DNA of 64,000 nt from Rhodospirillaceae bacterium. GTDB taxonomy: Bacteria; Pseudomonadota; Alphaproteobacteria; Thalassobaculales; Thalassobaculaceae. Each line of letters opens with the position of its first letter. Within the stretch, counting starts at the first letter, position 1. Under the pieces are notes generated by a model. The model saw only the letters and a list, made by a program, of their open reading frames with translations, was not told the origin of the DNA and searched no databases. The position numbers and the translations under genes were made by a program. This document shows positions 1 through 8,483 of the stretch, piece by piece. The stretch lies in NCBI GenBank assembly GCA_018401495.1, contig JAGYJX010000015.1, positions 186,001-250,000 on the forward strand, read 5' to 3'.

Positions 1-427
1 CCACGATGGCCTCGGCATAGGCCGCTCCGTGGAACAGGCCGGCCAGCGCGAAGAAGCCGATCAGCGCCGGCCTGCCGACCGAACGGCCGGACAGCACGAT
101 GGCGCCGAGCGCCACCAGCGAACCGGCTACCGTCAGTTCGACCGCCGGCAGGGCCGTGCCGGATACCGTGACCAGGCACCCCACGAGCGTGGCGGCGACG
201 AACGCCAGCGGCGACAGAAGGCGGTTGCCGGAGAAGGCGGCGGCCAGACCGACCGCCACGACGAAGGCGAGATGGTCGACGCCGATGATCGGGTGACCGA
301 GTCCCGACAGCAGCCCGGTCGCCAGGGTTGCCGGGGTCTCGCCGCCCATCGGGTGGTGCGCGAACGCCGGCCCGGCGGATGCCGCCAGGGCGACCGATGC
401 CAGCGCCAGGATATGACTGTGTCTCAT
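1..427 (-). CDS. HupE/UreJ-family metal (Co/Ni) permease, 3' end cut by window edge
   Basis: The reading frame starts at the ATG complementary to 425-427 and runs off the left edge (142 codons visible). It begins with a signal-like segment (MRHSHILALA... ending around AFAHHP), followed by HPIIGVDHLAF and several hydrophobic helices, with a later FHGAAYAEAI block. The His/Asp-containing HPxxGxDH and FHGxAYxE motifs are typical of the HupE/UreJ family of inner-membrane nickel or cobalt transporters. A cobalamin riboswitch lies immediately upstream on the same strand, so cobalt import for B12 synthesis is the likely role. That substrate is inferred from regulation, not from residues that discriminate Co from Ni. 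Length and C-terminus cannot be judged because the gene is truncated by the window. Confidence 0.85.
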   Translation of the reverse strand, partial: MRHSHILALASVALAASAGPAFAHHPMGGETPATLATGLLSGLGHPIIGVDHLAFVVAVGLAAAFSGNRLLSPLAFVAATLVGCLVTVSGTALPAVELTVAGSLVALGAIVLSGRSVGRPALIGFFALAGLFHGAAYAEAIV

Positions 428-477
428 GGTTCGATACTCCTCGGTCGTCCACCCGACGACCGTTGCGGGTTTCACTG

Positions 478-668
478 CGGTGGCAGGTCTCCTGGCTCAT
501 GCGTCTCTGCGTCGTTCCCAGCCTTCCCAGCGATGCCAGTGGCCTGGACGGGTGACGCTCGGCACTCACAGTTGCGGGGGCAGCCACGGTTTCGGTCCCT
601 GATGGGTACGCCTCACCGTGTTCCCTATTATGCCGTCTTCGCGGTTGCTCCGACGGCACCACCGGGCA
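478..668 (-). promoter_or_regulatory. Cobalamin (AdoCbl) riboswitch
   Basis: Read on the minus strand, the segment carries the conserved blocks of the cobalamin aptamer in order: GGTGGTGCC near 655-663, ATAGGGAA near 625, the box GCTGCCCCCGCAACTGTGA around 566-584, GCCACTGG near 535-542, GGGAAGGC near 523-530, and the 3' box GAGCCAGGAGACCTGCC at about 482-498. The aptamer ends about 50 nt before the HupE-like ATG, leaving room for an expression platform that could sequester the ribosome-binding site. High B12 is expected to lower expression of the permease. The stretch 428-795 has no coding sequence other than this leader and the hairpin at 712-751. Confidence 0.96.
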
Positions 669-711
669 GGAGTGTCGCGGCGCGGGCAGCCGGGATCAAG
701 TGCCGAGTTGA

Positions 712-751
712 CCGACGGGTCGGCCACCCCGCGTGGTGGCCGACCCGTCGG
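712..751. repeat. Perfect 17-bp inverted repeat with 6-nt loop
   Basis: Arms at 712-728 and 735-751 are exact reverse complements (core GACGGGTCGGCCACC / GGTGGCCGACCCGTC), separated by ccgcgt. It sits between the 5' end of the riboswitch transcript (minus strand) and the AMP nucleosidase start (plus strand). Neither side has a T-run, so a classical intrinsic terminator is not supported. A divergent operator, a transcript-stabilising hairpin or a repeat-family copy are all possible. Confidence 0.7.
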
Positions 752-795
752 ACGTGCTAGGATCCGCGCCCCTGGATTTGACCGGCGAGTCCATC

Positions 796-2268
796 ATGGA
801 TGCCTCTACGGTTTCCCGCGCTCCCCATCACCCGCCGTTGACCTGCCGCGACGCGGAGGCGGCGGTGGACGCCATCGACAGGCTCTACCGCGCCCAGATC
901 GCCTTCCTGCAGTCACGGTTCCGGGCATTCGAGGCCGGCGGGCTGGAGGGCCGGGCGCGAGCGGTCTATCCGATGGCCCGGCTGGTGGTCGACGAAGAGC
1001 ACGCGCCGGCGCTCAACGCGGCGTTCGGATTTGCCGACCAGCCTGGCGTGTACGAGGGCACCTTCACACGCGTCGACCTGTTCCGCGCGCACCTTGTCAA
1101 GCAATTCACGAGCATCATCGAGAACCATGGCGGTCCCATCGAGGTCTGCCTGTCGGAGACACCGATCCCGCTGCCGTTTGCGTTCCCTGACGGGATGGTG
1201 GTCGGCGACGGCTTCGACGCCGCGGCGATGGTTCGGCTCAAGCGTCACTTCGACATGCCGGCGCTCGCCCTGATGGACGACCGTATCGTCAACGGCGACT
1301 TCGTCCCGGGTCCTGGCGAGCCGCTGCCGCTCGGCCTGTTCACCGCGCCCCGGGTGGACTACTCGCTGCACCGGCTGAGGCACTACTGCGGCACGGCCCC
1401 GGAATACTTCCAGAACTTCGTGCTGTTCACCAACTACCAAGTCTACATCGACGGGTTCGTTCAGCGCGCCGAGGCCATGGTCCGCGACCCGGACAGCGGC
1501 TACACGGCGTTTGTCGAGCCCGGAGGCCGGATCCTGCGGCAGGATGGCACCGCCATCGGCGTTCCGGCGGCCCGAGCGCCGCAGATGCCGGCCTACCACC
1601 TGGTGCGCGCGGGGCATCAGGGCATCACGATGATCAACATCGGCGTCGGCCCGTCGAACGCCAAGACCATCACCGACCACGTCGCGGTGCTGCGCCCGAA
1701 CGCGTGGGTCATGCTCGGTCATTGCGCCGGGCTCAGGAACACCCAGCGCCTCGGCGACTACGTGCTGGCGCACGCCTACCACCGCGACGACCACGTGCTC
1801 GACAGCGACCTGCCGGTCTGGGTGCCGATTCCGGCGCTGGCCGAGGTGCAGCAGGCCCTGGAGAAGGCGGTGGCCGACGTCACGGGGCTGGACCGGATCG
1901 GTGTCAAGGGAATCATGCGGACCGGGACCGTGGCGTCCACCGACAACCGCAACTGGGAACTGCGCGAGCAGCGCGAGCCCGACCGGGCGCTGTCGTTGTC
2001 GCGGGCCATAGCCCTCGACATGGAGAGCGCCACGGTCGCGGCCAACGGCTTTCGCTTCCGCGTGCCTTACGGAACGCTGCTCTGCGTCTCCGACAAGCCG
2101 CTGCACGGCGAGCTCAAGCTGCCGGGTATGGCCGACGACTTCTACCGACGGCAGGTCGCTCAGCATCTCGACATCGGCTTCCGGACCATGGAACTGCTGC
2201 GGGCCCTGCCGCCGGAGCAGCTGCATTCCCGCAAGTTGCGGAGTTTCAACGAGGTTCCCCTCCAGTAG
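796..2268 (+). CDS. amn: AMP nucleosidase
   Basis: The product is about 490 residues, the usual size for bacterial Amn, which hydrolyses AMP to adenine and ribose 5-phosphate in the cytoplasm and so feeds purine salvage and adenylate homeostasis. The N-terminal third (DAIDRLYRAQIAFLQSRF, and the later ARAVYPMARL) matches the Amn-specific regulatory domain. The C-terminal half contains the nucleoside phosphorylase-like fold (HQGITMINIGVGPSNAKT, then LGHCAGLR, then ALDMESATVAANGFRFRVPY, where the Met-Glu pair is the ribose-binding signature). I chose the ATG at 796. An in-frame start at 733 would add 21 residues unlike the family. The Shine-Dalgarno is weak. The gene is monocistronic as far as can be seen and is divergent from the riboswitch-controlled permease. 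Confidence 0.93.
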   Translation: MDASTVSRAPHHPPLTCRDAEAAVDAIDRLYRAQIAFLQSRFRAFEAGGLEGRARAVYPMARLVVDEEHAPALNAAFGFADQPGVYEGTFTRVDLFRAHLVKQFTSIIENHGGPIEVCLSETPIPLPFAFPDGMVVGDGFDAAAMVRLKRHFDMPALALMDDRIVNGDFVPGPGEPLPLGLFTAPRVDYSLHRLRHYCGTAPEYFQNFVLFTNYQVYIDGFVQRAEAMVRDPDSGYTAFVEPGGRILRQDGTAIGVPAARAPQMPAYHLVRAGHQGITMINIGVGPSNAKTITDHVAVLRPNAWVMLGHCAGLRNTQRLGDYVLAHAYHRDDHVLDSDLPVWVPIPALAEVQQALEKAVADVTGLDRIGVKGIMRTGTVASTDNRNWELREQREPDRALSLSRAIALDMESATVAANGFRFRVPYGTLLCVSDKPLHGELKLPGMADDFYRRQVAQHLDIGFRTMELLRALPPEQLHSRKLRSFNEVPLQ

Positions 2269-2365
2269 CCGCCCGGCGCGCCCGGGCCTCGCGGGGAGTA
2301 TGCGGAACCCTTTGGCGTTCTAGTGGGTTGTGCCGTGACTATCATCAACGCGGAAGGGATCCGTG

Positions 2366-2440
2366 ATGAACGGCATCATCTATCTCGTCGGTCTGGTCGT
2401 AATCGTTCTCGCCATCCTGTCCTTCATCGGACTTCGCTAG
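2366..2440 (+). CDS. 24-residue single-span membrane peptide
   Basis: The frame from ATG 2366 to TAG 2440 encodes MNGIIYLVGLV... ending SFIGLR. It is almost entirely one transmembrane helix with a C-terminal Arg. A good Shine-Dalgarno (GGAAGGGA) lies at the right distance. I recall near-identical tiny proteins annotated in other alphaproteobacteria, but I cannot check that here. No function is known to me. Neighbouring genes on the same strand encode a larger membrane protein and a second tiny hydrophobic peptide. Confidence 0.6.
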   Translation: MNGIIYLVGLVVIVLAILSFIGLR

Positions 2441-2514
2441 TCCGATCCAGGCAGGGGCTCGCCAAGTTGGCGTGACGGCCCGAAATTCTGCTATCCACAA
2501 TGAGGGATACTCTC

Positions 2515-3429
2515 ATGGTCGACGCGCTGCGTCCTCAACAGGCCGTGCCTGCTGCTGTTGGTCGAACGGCGACCAATGGTTATGTTGACTGGCCTGCCAT
2601 CATCGTCGGAACCGTGCTGGCGACGGCGGTGGCGTTCGTCCTGAACACCTTCGGGGCGGCCATCGGTCTTTCGGTAATGTCGCCGTTCGAGCGGGACGGG
2701 GGCGTCGGCACCGGCTTCCTGATCGCTGTCGGCCTCTGGATCATGTGGGTCACCGTCTCAAGCGTCATGGTGGGTGCCTATGTCGCCGGGCGGATGCGCA
2801 AGCGGGCACAAGACGCAACGTCGCATGAAGGCGAAGTGCGGGATGGTGTGCACGGCGTGACGGTGTGGGCCGCAAGCCTGCTGCTGACCGGCTTCATCGT
2901 GGCCTCGGGGCTCGACACCGCGGCGCGAAGCGGCGCGGAAGCCATTTCCGGCGGCGGCGGTCAGGGGATGACTGACGGCGGGACTGGGGCGGCCGAGGAC
3001 TATGCCTTGAACAAGCTGTTGCGGTTGCCGCCGGAGGCTGCCGCTTCGGCGCCGCAAGGACAGGCTGCCGAAGGCCGGCAGGCGCTGCTGGACGAGTTCG
3101 GCGCGATCCTGGCGGCGACCACGCTGCGGGGTGATGGCGACATCGCCGCCGACGACAAGGCCTACATGACCGCGTCGATCGCGGCCCGCACCGGCCTGGA
3201 CGAGCAGCAGGCGACCGCGCGGGTCGAGGAACTCGCCGCCAGTTACCGTCAAACCCTGGTCGCGGCCCAGGAAGCGGCCGAGGCGGCCCGTGTGGCGTCG
3301 GTGGTCAGCGCTTTCCTGCTGGCGGCTTCCCTGCTGATCGCGGCGGCCGGAGCCTGGTGGGCCGCCGGAACTGGCGGCACCCACCGCGACGAGGAGACGG
3401 TGCTGAGCTTCTTTGGCCGCCGCGCCTGA
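2515..3429 (+). CDS. Multi-span membrane protein, YrzE/PhnA-like family
   Basis: This is a membrane protein of about 304 residues. Hydrophobic segments fall at roughly 25-50 (DWPAIIVGTVLATAVAF, then LNTFGAAIGLSV), 68-93, 115-135 and 262-285. Between the third and fourth lies a 120-residue Ala/Glu-rich soluble stretch with predicted helices. The opening DWPAI..G....A..F.L..FG.AIGLS pattern is shared with poorly characterised alphaproteobacterial proteins sometimes named PhnA-like or YrzE, and I do not assign a function. I prefer the ATG at 2515 because GAGGGA lies 6 nt upstream. The ATG at 2500 lacks such a site. It lies between two tiny membrane peptides and may form a unit with them. Confidence 0.7.
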   Translation: MVDALRPQQAVPAAVGRTATNGYVDWPAIIVGTVLATAVAFVLNTFGAAIGLSVMSPFERDGGVGTGFLIAVGLWIMWVTVSSVMVGAYVAGRMRKRAQDATSHEGEVRDGVHGVTVWAASLLLTGFIVASGLDTAARSGAEAISGGGGQGMTDGGTGAAEDYALNKLLRLPPEAAASAPQGQAAEGRQALLDEFGAILAATTLRGDGDIAADDKAYMTASIAARTGLDEQQATARVEELAASYRQTLVAAQEAAEAARVASVVSAFLLAASLLIAAAGAWWAAGTGGTHRDEETVLSFFGRRA

Positions 3430-3453
3430 ACAACGGAACACGAGGAGACATCC

Positions 3454-3525
3454 ATGCCCTTCATCCTCCTGTGGTTGCTTGGCGTGCCGCTGTCGGTGGT
3501 GTTGCTCCTGGCCTTCGTCCTGTAG
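3454..3525 (+). CDS. 23-residue hydrophobic membrane peptide
   Basis: The ATG at 3454 follows a clear CGAGGAGA ribosome-binding site 24 nt after the preceding stop. The product MPFILLWLLG... ending LLLAFVL is a single hydrophobic helix with one internal Pro-Leu-Ser kink. The stop codon overlaps the long inverted repeat at 3522-3580. Size, RBS and composition support translation; the function is unknown. Confidence 0.55.
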   Translation: MPFILLWLLGVPLSVVLLLAFVL

Positions 3526-3580
3526 CTGGACGCTCGATTTCGAGCCGCGGACCGCGATCCGCGGCTCGACGTCCAGCTAC
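3522..3580. repeat. Nested inverted repeat between convergent genes (possible bidirectional terminator)
   Basis: The outer arms GTAGCTGGAC (3522-3531) and GTCCAGCTAC (3571-3580) enclose an inner pair GAGCCGCGGA / TCCGCGGCTC. It covers the stop of the small membrane peptide and the stop of livM, where two transcripts converge. No T-run follows on either strand, so termination is inferred from position and stem strength only. Confidence 0.55.
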
Positions 3581-4598
3581 TCTCCCGGCTGAGCGCTTGG
3601 AGCCGAGGGGCGGGAGCGGGGCGTCGAGAAGACTTCGGCTGCCTTTCCAAGCACGCCACGTGGCATGTAGATGATGAACAGGATCAGCATCAAGCCGTAG
3701 ATGGTCACGTCGAGCCCGTGGAATTCGTGGCCGAATCCCAGTCTCAAGCCTTCGCCGAGCAGAATGGTGATCACGGCGCCGATCGTCGGGCCGAGCTGAA
3801 CGAACATTCCGCCGGCGATTACCGCGAACACGATCTGCAGCGAGATCGCGATTCCTGAGACGGTCTCCGGGTTGATGTACTGCTGGTATTGCCCGTACAT
3901 CGCGCCGCCGAACGCGGTCATGGCCGCGGAGATCACCGTGACCGTCAATTTGGTGCGGGTGACCTGCACCCCGACCGAGGCGGCAGCGTCCTCCTCCTGG
4001 CTGATCGCCTCCATCGCGTAGCGCAGCATCGAGCGGTCCACGGCCCGCCAGATCAGCAGGCCGACCAGCCAGACCACGACCATGATGTAGAACCACACGT
4101 ACTTCGAGGCGAACTGGAAGGCGTAGATCGAGATCGGCTCCTCCGGGGACACCATGCCGACCGGTGTCACCCCCAGCGACCCACCGGTCTGGTCGCGCAG
4201 GGCGACGATCAGCAGCCGGGCCACTTCGGTCAGGGCCAGCGTGACGAGGGCGAAGTAGTGGCCCGTTATCCGGAACCGGAAGCAGGGCAACCCGATCAGC
4301 AGCCCGATGACGCCGGCGCCCACCACCGAGATCGGAATGCCGATCCAGGGCGTCAGGCCGATATGATTCCACAGCATGGTGGTGCCGTAGGCGCCGACAC
4401 CGAGGAAGGCACCGTGGCCGAGCGATACCAGGCCGAACCGCCCCATGACCGACCAGCCGGTGTAGATGAAGCCCCACAGCAGGATCGAGATGGCGATGTG
4501 GAGGACGTAGTCGCTGAAGCCGATCAGGGGAACGCCAGGACGCCCGCCAGGCAGACGGATTTGAGGATCGTGGCGTTGCGAGAGGTCGACTGATCCAT
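3577..4598 (-). CDS. livM: Branched-chain amino-acid-type ABC permease LivM (one apparent frameshift)
   Basis: This is the second inner-membrane subunit of a Liv-type importer. From the frame break onward it reads LIGFSDYVLHIAISILL, then GRFGLVSLGHGAFLGVGAY (the family hallmark G.vSlGhgaF.GvGAY), then several spans and the ABC-contact loop with EDAAASVGV. The initiating ATG at 4596-4598 follows a GGGAG site. Its frame meets a stop after about 24 codons unless one C is restored in the run at 4527-4530, after which the family sequence continues. It is therefore probably intact in nature. It is the last gene of livK-G-F-H-M, 13 nt after livH. Confidence 0.88.
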
Positions 4599-4611
4599 GG
4601 GCCGATCTCCC

Positions 4612-5487
4612 TCAGTTCCGCGTACCCAGGAGACCCTGCGGCCGGATGAACATCATCACGATGAAGAACACGAAGGCGAGCACGTAGCCCCACTCGACCT
4701 CGGCGTAGAAGCCGCCGAGGGCGATGAACTCGGCAAAGATGAACGCCGCGATGAAGCCGCCGAACATGTTGCCGAGCCCGCCGAGCACGCAGACCATGAA
4801 AGTGATCGGCCCGAACGTCAGCCCGATCGCCGGGTGGATGTCGTAGAGCATCACCAGCAGGCAGGCGCCGAGACCTGCGAGGCCGCCGCCGAGCGCCGAC
4901 GTCACCAGGTAGATCTTGCGCGGGCTGACACCCATCAGCGGCATCACGTCGCGGTCCTGGCTGATCGCCCGGATGGCGGTGCCGAGATAGGTCTTTTTCA
5001 GGAACAGCCACAGGCAGGCGACCGCCACCAGCGACACCGTGAACGCGATGATCCGCGATACCGGGAAGAACATGTCGCCGGCCTCGACGCTGCCGAACGA
5101 GATGCCGAGGTTCCGGAACTCGACGGAGAACATCATGGTGGCGAGACCCTGCAGGAAGAACAGCACGCCGCCGGTGACCAGCAACTGGTTGATCGGCTCG
5201 GTGTGCAGGATCGGCCGGATCACCAGCTGGTGCAGTAGGGCGCCGAGCGCCGCCACCATGAGGATGCCGCCGGCGAAGGAGATGGGCAGGGGCAGGCCGT
5301 AGTGGGTGTACAGGAAGAAGATCGTGTACATGCCGAGCATGATCAGCTCGGCGTAGCAGATCCAGACCACGTCGATCACGCCGAAGATCAGGTTGAGGCC
5401 CAGCGACAGCAACGCCAGGACTCCGCCGAACAGCAGGCCCTGGATCACCGTTTCCCAGAGGAACGGGTCGGTCAGCGAGAATTCCAA
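4612..5487 (-). CDS. livH: Branched-chain amino-acid-type ABC permease LivH
   Basis: This 291-residue polytopic permease has the family start (QGLLFGGVLALLSLGLNLIFG), a central helix bundle, the coupling segment AIRAISQDRDVMPLMGV that contacts the ATPase, and a C-terminal FIVMMFIRPQGLLG. It pairs with LivM to form the translocation channel and is driven by LivG/LivF. It sits 13 nt downstream of livF in the operon. The real substrate may be an amino acid, urea or a short amide; permease sequence alone does not tell. The length is normal. Confidence 0.93.
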   Translation of the reverse strand: MEFSLTDPFLWETVIQGLLFGGVLALLSLGLNLIFGVIDVVWICYAELIMLGMYTIFFLYTHYGLPLPISFAGGILMVAALGALLHQLVIRPILHTEPINQLLVTGGVLFFLQGLATMMFSVEFRNLGISFGSVEAGDMFFPVSRIIAFTVSLVAVACLWLFLKKTYLGTAIRAISQDRDVMPLMGVSPRKIYLVTSALGGGLAGLGACLLVMLYDIHPAIGLTFGPITFMVCVLGGLGNMFGGFIAAFIFAEFIALGGFYAEVEWGYVLAFVFFIVMMFIRPQGLLGTRN

Positions 5488-5500
5488 GGTCGACCCTCCG

Positions 5501-6205
5501 TTACAAGCCGATGTAGGCGCGCCGGACCTCGTCGTTCTCCAGGAGGTCCCTGGCCGGTCCGCTCATCTTGATCCGGCCGACCTCAAGCAGGTACGCCCGG
5601 TCGACCACTTTCAGCACCTGCTGGATGTTCTGTTCGACGATCAGCACGGTGTAGCCTTCCTCACGGATCCGCCGGACCAGCTCGAAGACCTGCTGGACGA
5701 TCACCGGGGCCAGCCCGGCGGACGGTTCGTCGAGCAGCAGCAGCTTCGGTCCCGACATCAGGCCGCGGCCGATGGCGCACATCTGCTGCTCGCCGCCGGA
5801 CATGGTGCCGGCCAGCTGGTGGCGGCGTTCCTTCATGCGCGGAAACAGGTCGTAGACATACGCAAGGCGCTCGTCGTAGCGGCTTCGGGCGCCGCTCACG
5901 AAAGCCCCCATGCGGAGGTTCTCCTCGACCGTGAGGCGCGGGAACAGTCGGCGGTGCTCGGGGACGTGGGCAATGCCCAGCTCGATGATCCTGTGGGCGG
6001 GGACGTCGGCGAGCGACTTCTCCTCCATCGCGATGCCGCCGCCGTTCAGCGGGATGACCTTCGAGATCACCCGCAGCAAGGACGTCTTGCCGGCGCCGTT
6101 CGGGCCGATCACGGCAACGGCTTCGCCGGCCTGCACCTCGAGGTTGACGCCGAACAGGGCCTGGAAGCTCCCGTAGCCGGCGGAAACGTTCTCCAGTCTC
6201 AGCAT
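5501..6205 (-). CDS. livF: ABC transporter ATPase LivF
   Basis: This 234-residue cytoplasmic ATPase has Walker A GPNGAGKTS, Q-loop region, signature MSGGEQQM, Walker B LLLLDEPSAGL, and a C-terminal H-loop replaced, as usual in LivF, by IVEQN. The short length and the EHRRLFPRLTVEENLRMG segment distinguish LivF from LivG. Its ATG overlaps the livG stop by 7 nt, indicating coupled translation of the two ATPase subunits. Confidence 0.94.
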   Translation of the reverse strand: MLRLENVSAGYGSFQALFGVNLEVQAGEAVAVIGPNGAGKTSLLRVISKVIPLNGGGIAMEEKSLADVPAHRIIELGIAHVPEHRRLFPRLTVEENLRMGAFVSGARSRYDERLAYVYDLFPRMKERRHQLAGTMSGGEQQMCAIGRGLMSGPKLLLLDEPSAGLAPVIVQQVFELVRRIREEGYTVLIVEQNIQQVLKVVDRAYLLEVGRIKMSGPARDLLENDEVRRAYIGL

Positions 6206-6987
6206 ACGGCAGCCTCCGGCCCGGCCTGGCGGCCGGCAACCTGGGTCTGGATGGATTCCGCGTCGCTGCCCAGATAGACCTCGACGACCTTGGGGTCGTG
6301 GGCGACGTCTCGGGGTAGCCCGCTGGCGATGACCTCGCCGTGGTCGAGCACCACGCAGCGGTCCACCACCCGCATCAGCACCCCCATGATGTGCTCGACC
6401 CAGATGATGGTGATGCCCTTCTCACGGCGGATGTCGCTGAGCATGTCGGCGGCCTGGTCCATTTCCTGCTCGTCGAGACCACCGAGGCTTTCGTCGGCCA
6501 GCAGGAGGCGCGGCTGGGTGGCCAGAGCGCGGGCGAGTTCCAGCTTTTTGAGCCCGGCAGCCCCGAGGCCGTCGACGCGCAGGCCGGGATCGGCCGGCAA
6601 CCGCGTCAGCGTCATCGCCTCCTCGGCGCGCTTCCACGCCTCGCTGCGGGAGATCTGCCGATTCGCCCCGTAGTACGCCGCGAGCGCCACGTTCTCGAGG
6701 ATGGTGAGTTTGCGGAACGGCCGGGGAATCTGATAGGTGCGGGCCACCCCCATGTGACACACCTGGGTGGGCGCAAGCCCGCCGATTTCCCGGCCATCCA
6801 GCTTGATCGAGCCGGCGCTCGGCGCGAGCGCTCCGGCGATGAGGTTGAAGGTGGTGCTCTTGCCCGAGCCGTTCGGCCCGATGAGGCCGAGGATTTCGCC
6901 CTCGGCCAGATCGAAGCCGATGCGGTCGACGGCGGTGAAGCCGCCGAACCGCTTGGTCAGCTCACGCACTTCCAGCATGGTGCCCAT
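6199..6987 (-). CDS. livG: ABC transporter ATPase LivG
   Basis: This 262-residue ATPase has Walker A GPNGSGKST, the LivG-specific GVARTYQIPRPF segment after the first helical part, a signature region that reads LGAAGLKKLELARAL (degenerate relative to LSGGQ, as in some LivG proteins), Walker B LLLADESLGGL and IIWVEH. The Glu of Walker B is followed by Ser rather than Pro, which is uncommon. Starts at 6987 or 6978 (MLEVREL) are both possible, and I used the upstream ATG. It lies 30 nt after the substrate-binding protein gene and overlaps livF. Confidence 0.92.
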   Translation of the reverse strand: MGTMLEVRELTKRFGGFTAVDRIGFDLAEGEILGLIGPNGSGKSTTFNLIAGALAPSAGSIKLDGREIGGLAPTQVCHMGVARTYQIPRPFRKLTILENVALAAYYGANRQISRSEAWKRAEEAMTLTRLPADPGLRVDGLGAAGLKKLELARALATQPRLLLADESLGGLDEQEMDQAADMLSDIRREKGITIIWVEHIMGVLMRVVDRCVVLDHGEVIASGLPRDVAHDPKVVEVYLGSDAESIQTQVAGRQAGPEAAVC

Positions 6988-7017
6988 CGCCGGTTCCGCG
7001 CCGATGCCGAACGACGA

Positions 7018-8325
7018 TCAGCGGGCGTAGGCGTGGCCGCTCGGCAGCGGCAGCACCGGATCCATGGTCTTGATCGCCGTCGGCCAGACGATCTTGGTCA
7101 GGCCGTCCACGTACTGCATGACCACCGGCGACGACCGCTCGTTCTGTCCGGCCATCTCGTGACCCGGCGGGTTGAACTTCACGCCGTAGCCCTGGATCGT
7201 GCCGCCGACCGGGATGTCGGTCTCCAGCGCGGCCTTGCGGAGCGCCTCGGGCTCGTAGCCGCCGTGTTTCGTGATGGCGCGGGGCAGCACGTCGGTGAAG
7301 AAGATCCAGGCCTGGTTGAAGCCCATGGAGGTGTGCGGCGGAACCTCGCTGGCGCCGGATTTCTCCTTGTAGCGCTTCACCATCTCGGCGGTGAGGTCGC
7401 CAAGGCCGGGAGCCAGCGTCGCGGGATCGAGCAGCTGGGCCGCCACCGGGTCGACGTTGTAGATGAAGTCGGCGTCCTTGCCGAAGGTCTCCTTCAGCTT
7501 GTCGATCTGGCCGTAGCCGGCGCCGTGACCGATCAGGGCCGCCCACTTCAGGTTCTGCTCCTTCGCCTGGCGCAGGAACAGCGTGATGTCGGGGTTGTAG
7601 CCGGTGTGCAGGATCACGTCCGGCCGCGCCCGGCGCAGCTTGGTGACGAGGCTGGAGAGGTCCGGCGCCGAGGCGGCATAGCCCTCCTTGAGGACCACAG
7701 TCATGCCGTTCTTCTTGCAGGTCTCCTCATTGCCGGCGGCGACGCCGGCGCCGTAGGGACCGTCTTCGTAGATGATCGCGACCTTGAGATCGGCCGGCTT
7801 GATGCCGAGCTTGGCCTCGGCGGTCTCGTTCAGGAACGTGCAGGAGGCCCATCCGAACTGGTCGGTGTGGACCTGGCCGCGGAACACGTACTGCAGGTTC
7901 TTGCCCTTGAAGACCGCCGACGCGGTGCAGACGTTCGCCCACATGAACTTCTTCTGGGCGTCGATCTTCTGGGCCATCGGCACGCAGTGCGCCGACGAGT
8001 AGACGCCCATGATCAGGTCGACCTTCTCCTGGTCGAGCAGGCGGTTGGTCTCGTTGATCGCGACCTCGGCCTTGGACTGCGCGTCGGCCGTGATCGCCTC
8101 GATCTTGTGGCCCTCGACGCCGCCCTTCTCGTTGATCATGTCGATGGCAATCTGGGTGCCGATGGCGGCGGCCTGCGAGCCGCCGGCCGCGAACGGGCCG
8201 GTGAAGTCGTAGATCACGCCGATGCGGATCGGGTCGGCGGCCTGGGCGGTGGCGAGAGGCAACGCGACCGCCGCGACCCCGAGCACGCCCCACGCCGTGC
8301 GACGCACGGCCTTCCTGAACGTCAT
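7018..8325 (-). CDS. Periplasmic substrate-binding protein of the Liv-type ABC system
   Basis: This 435-residue protein has a Sec signal peptide (MTFRKAVRRTAWG..., cleavage after AQA around residue 29) and a type I periplasmic-binding fold: IRIGVIYDFTGPFAAGGSQ near the N-terminus, GVYSSAHCVPMAQ, GYNPDITLF, and HTSMGFNQAWI in the second lobe. The LivK/amide-binding branch fits best, but the ligand is unknown. A strong CAGGAGGAAGC site precedes the ATG. It is the first gene of the importer operon, so the promoter should lie in 8326-8483, where I see no other gene. Confidence 0.92.
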   Translation of the reverse strand: MTFRKAVRRTAWGVLGVAAVALPLATAQAADPIRIGVIYDFTGPFAAGGSQAAAIGTQIAIDMINEKGGVEGHKIEAITADAQSKAEVAINETNRLLDQEKVDLIMGVYSSAHCVPMAQKIDAQKKFMWANVCTASAVFKGKNLQYVFRGQVHTDQFGWASCTFLNETAEAKLGIKPADLKVAIIYEDGPYGAGVAAGNEETCKKNGMTVVLKEGYAASAPDLSSLVTKLRRARPDVILHTGYNPDITLFLRQAKEQNLKWAALIGHGAGYGQIDKLKETFGKDADFIYNVDPVAAQLLDPATLAPGLGDLTAEMVKRYKEKSGASEVPPHTSMGFNQAWIFFTDVLPRAITKHGGYEPEALRKAALETDIPVGGTIQGYGVKFNPPGHEMAGQNERSSPVVMQYVDGLTKIVWPTAIKTMDPVLPLPSGHAYAR

Positions 8326-8483
8326 GACGCTTCCTCCTGACTGATGATGCCGGCCGGTGGACCCGGCTCTGGAACGATGGCGACGGCAGTGTCTGCGGCA
8401 ATTCAGCGCGGAGTCAATCGGCTGACGTATCAGATTGCAATGTCTCCTGGCTGGCGCGGTGTCGATCGCGGCGCGCCGGCCGA

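Noticed and set aside
913..2226. Long open frame antisense to amn
   Set aside because: It is the GC-driven mirror of a strongly conserved gene, with Arg/His-rich, domain-free sequence.
3522..3580. Firm intrinsic terminator call
   Set aside because: The stems are strong but no T-run follows on either strand, so it is listed only as a nested inverted repeat.
6340..8340. 666-codon plus-strand open frame across livG and livK
   Set aside because: Both minus-strand genes under it are full-length family members; the plus-strand product has no domain.
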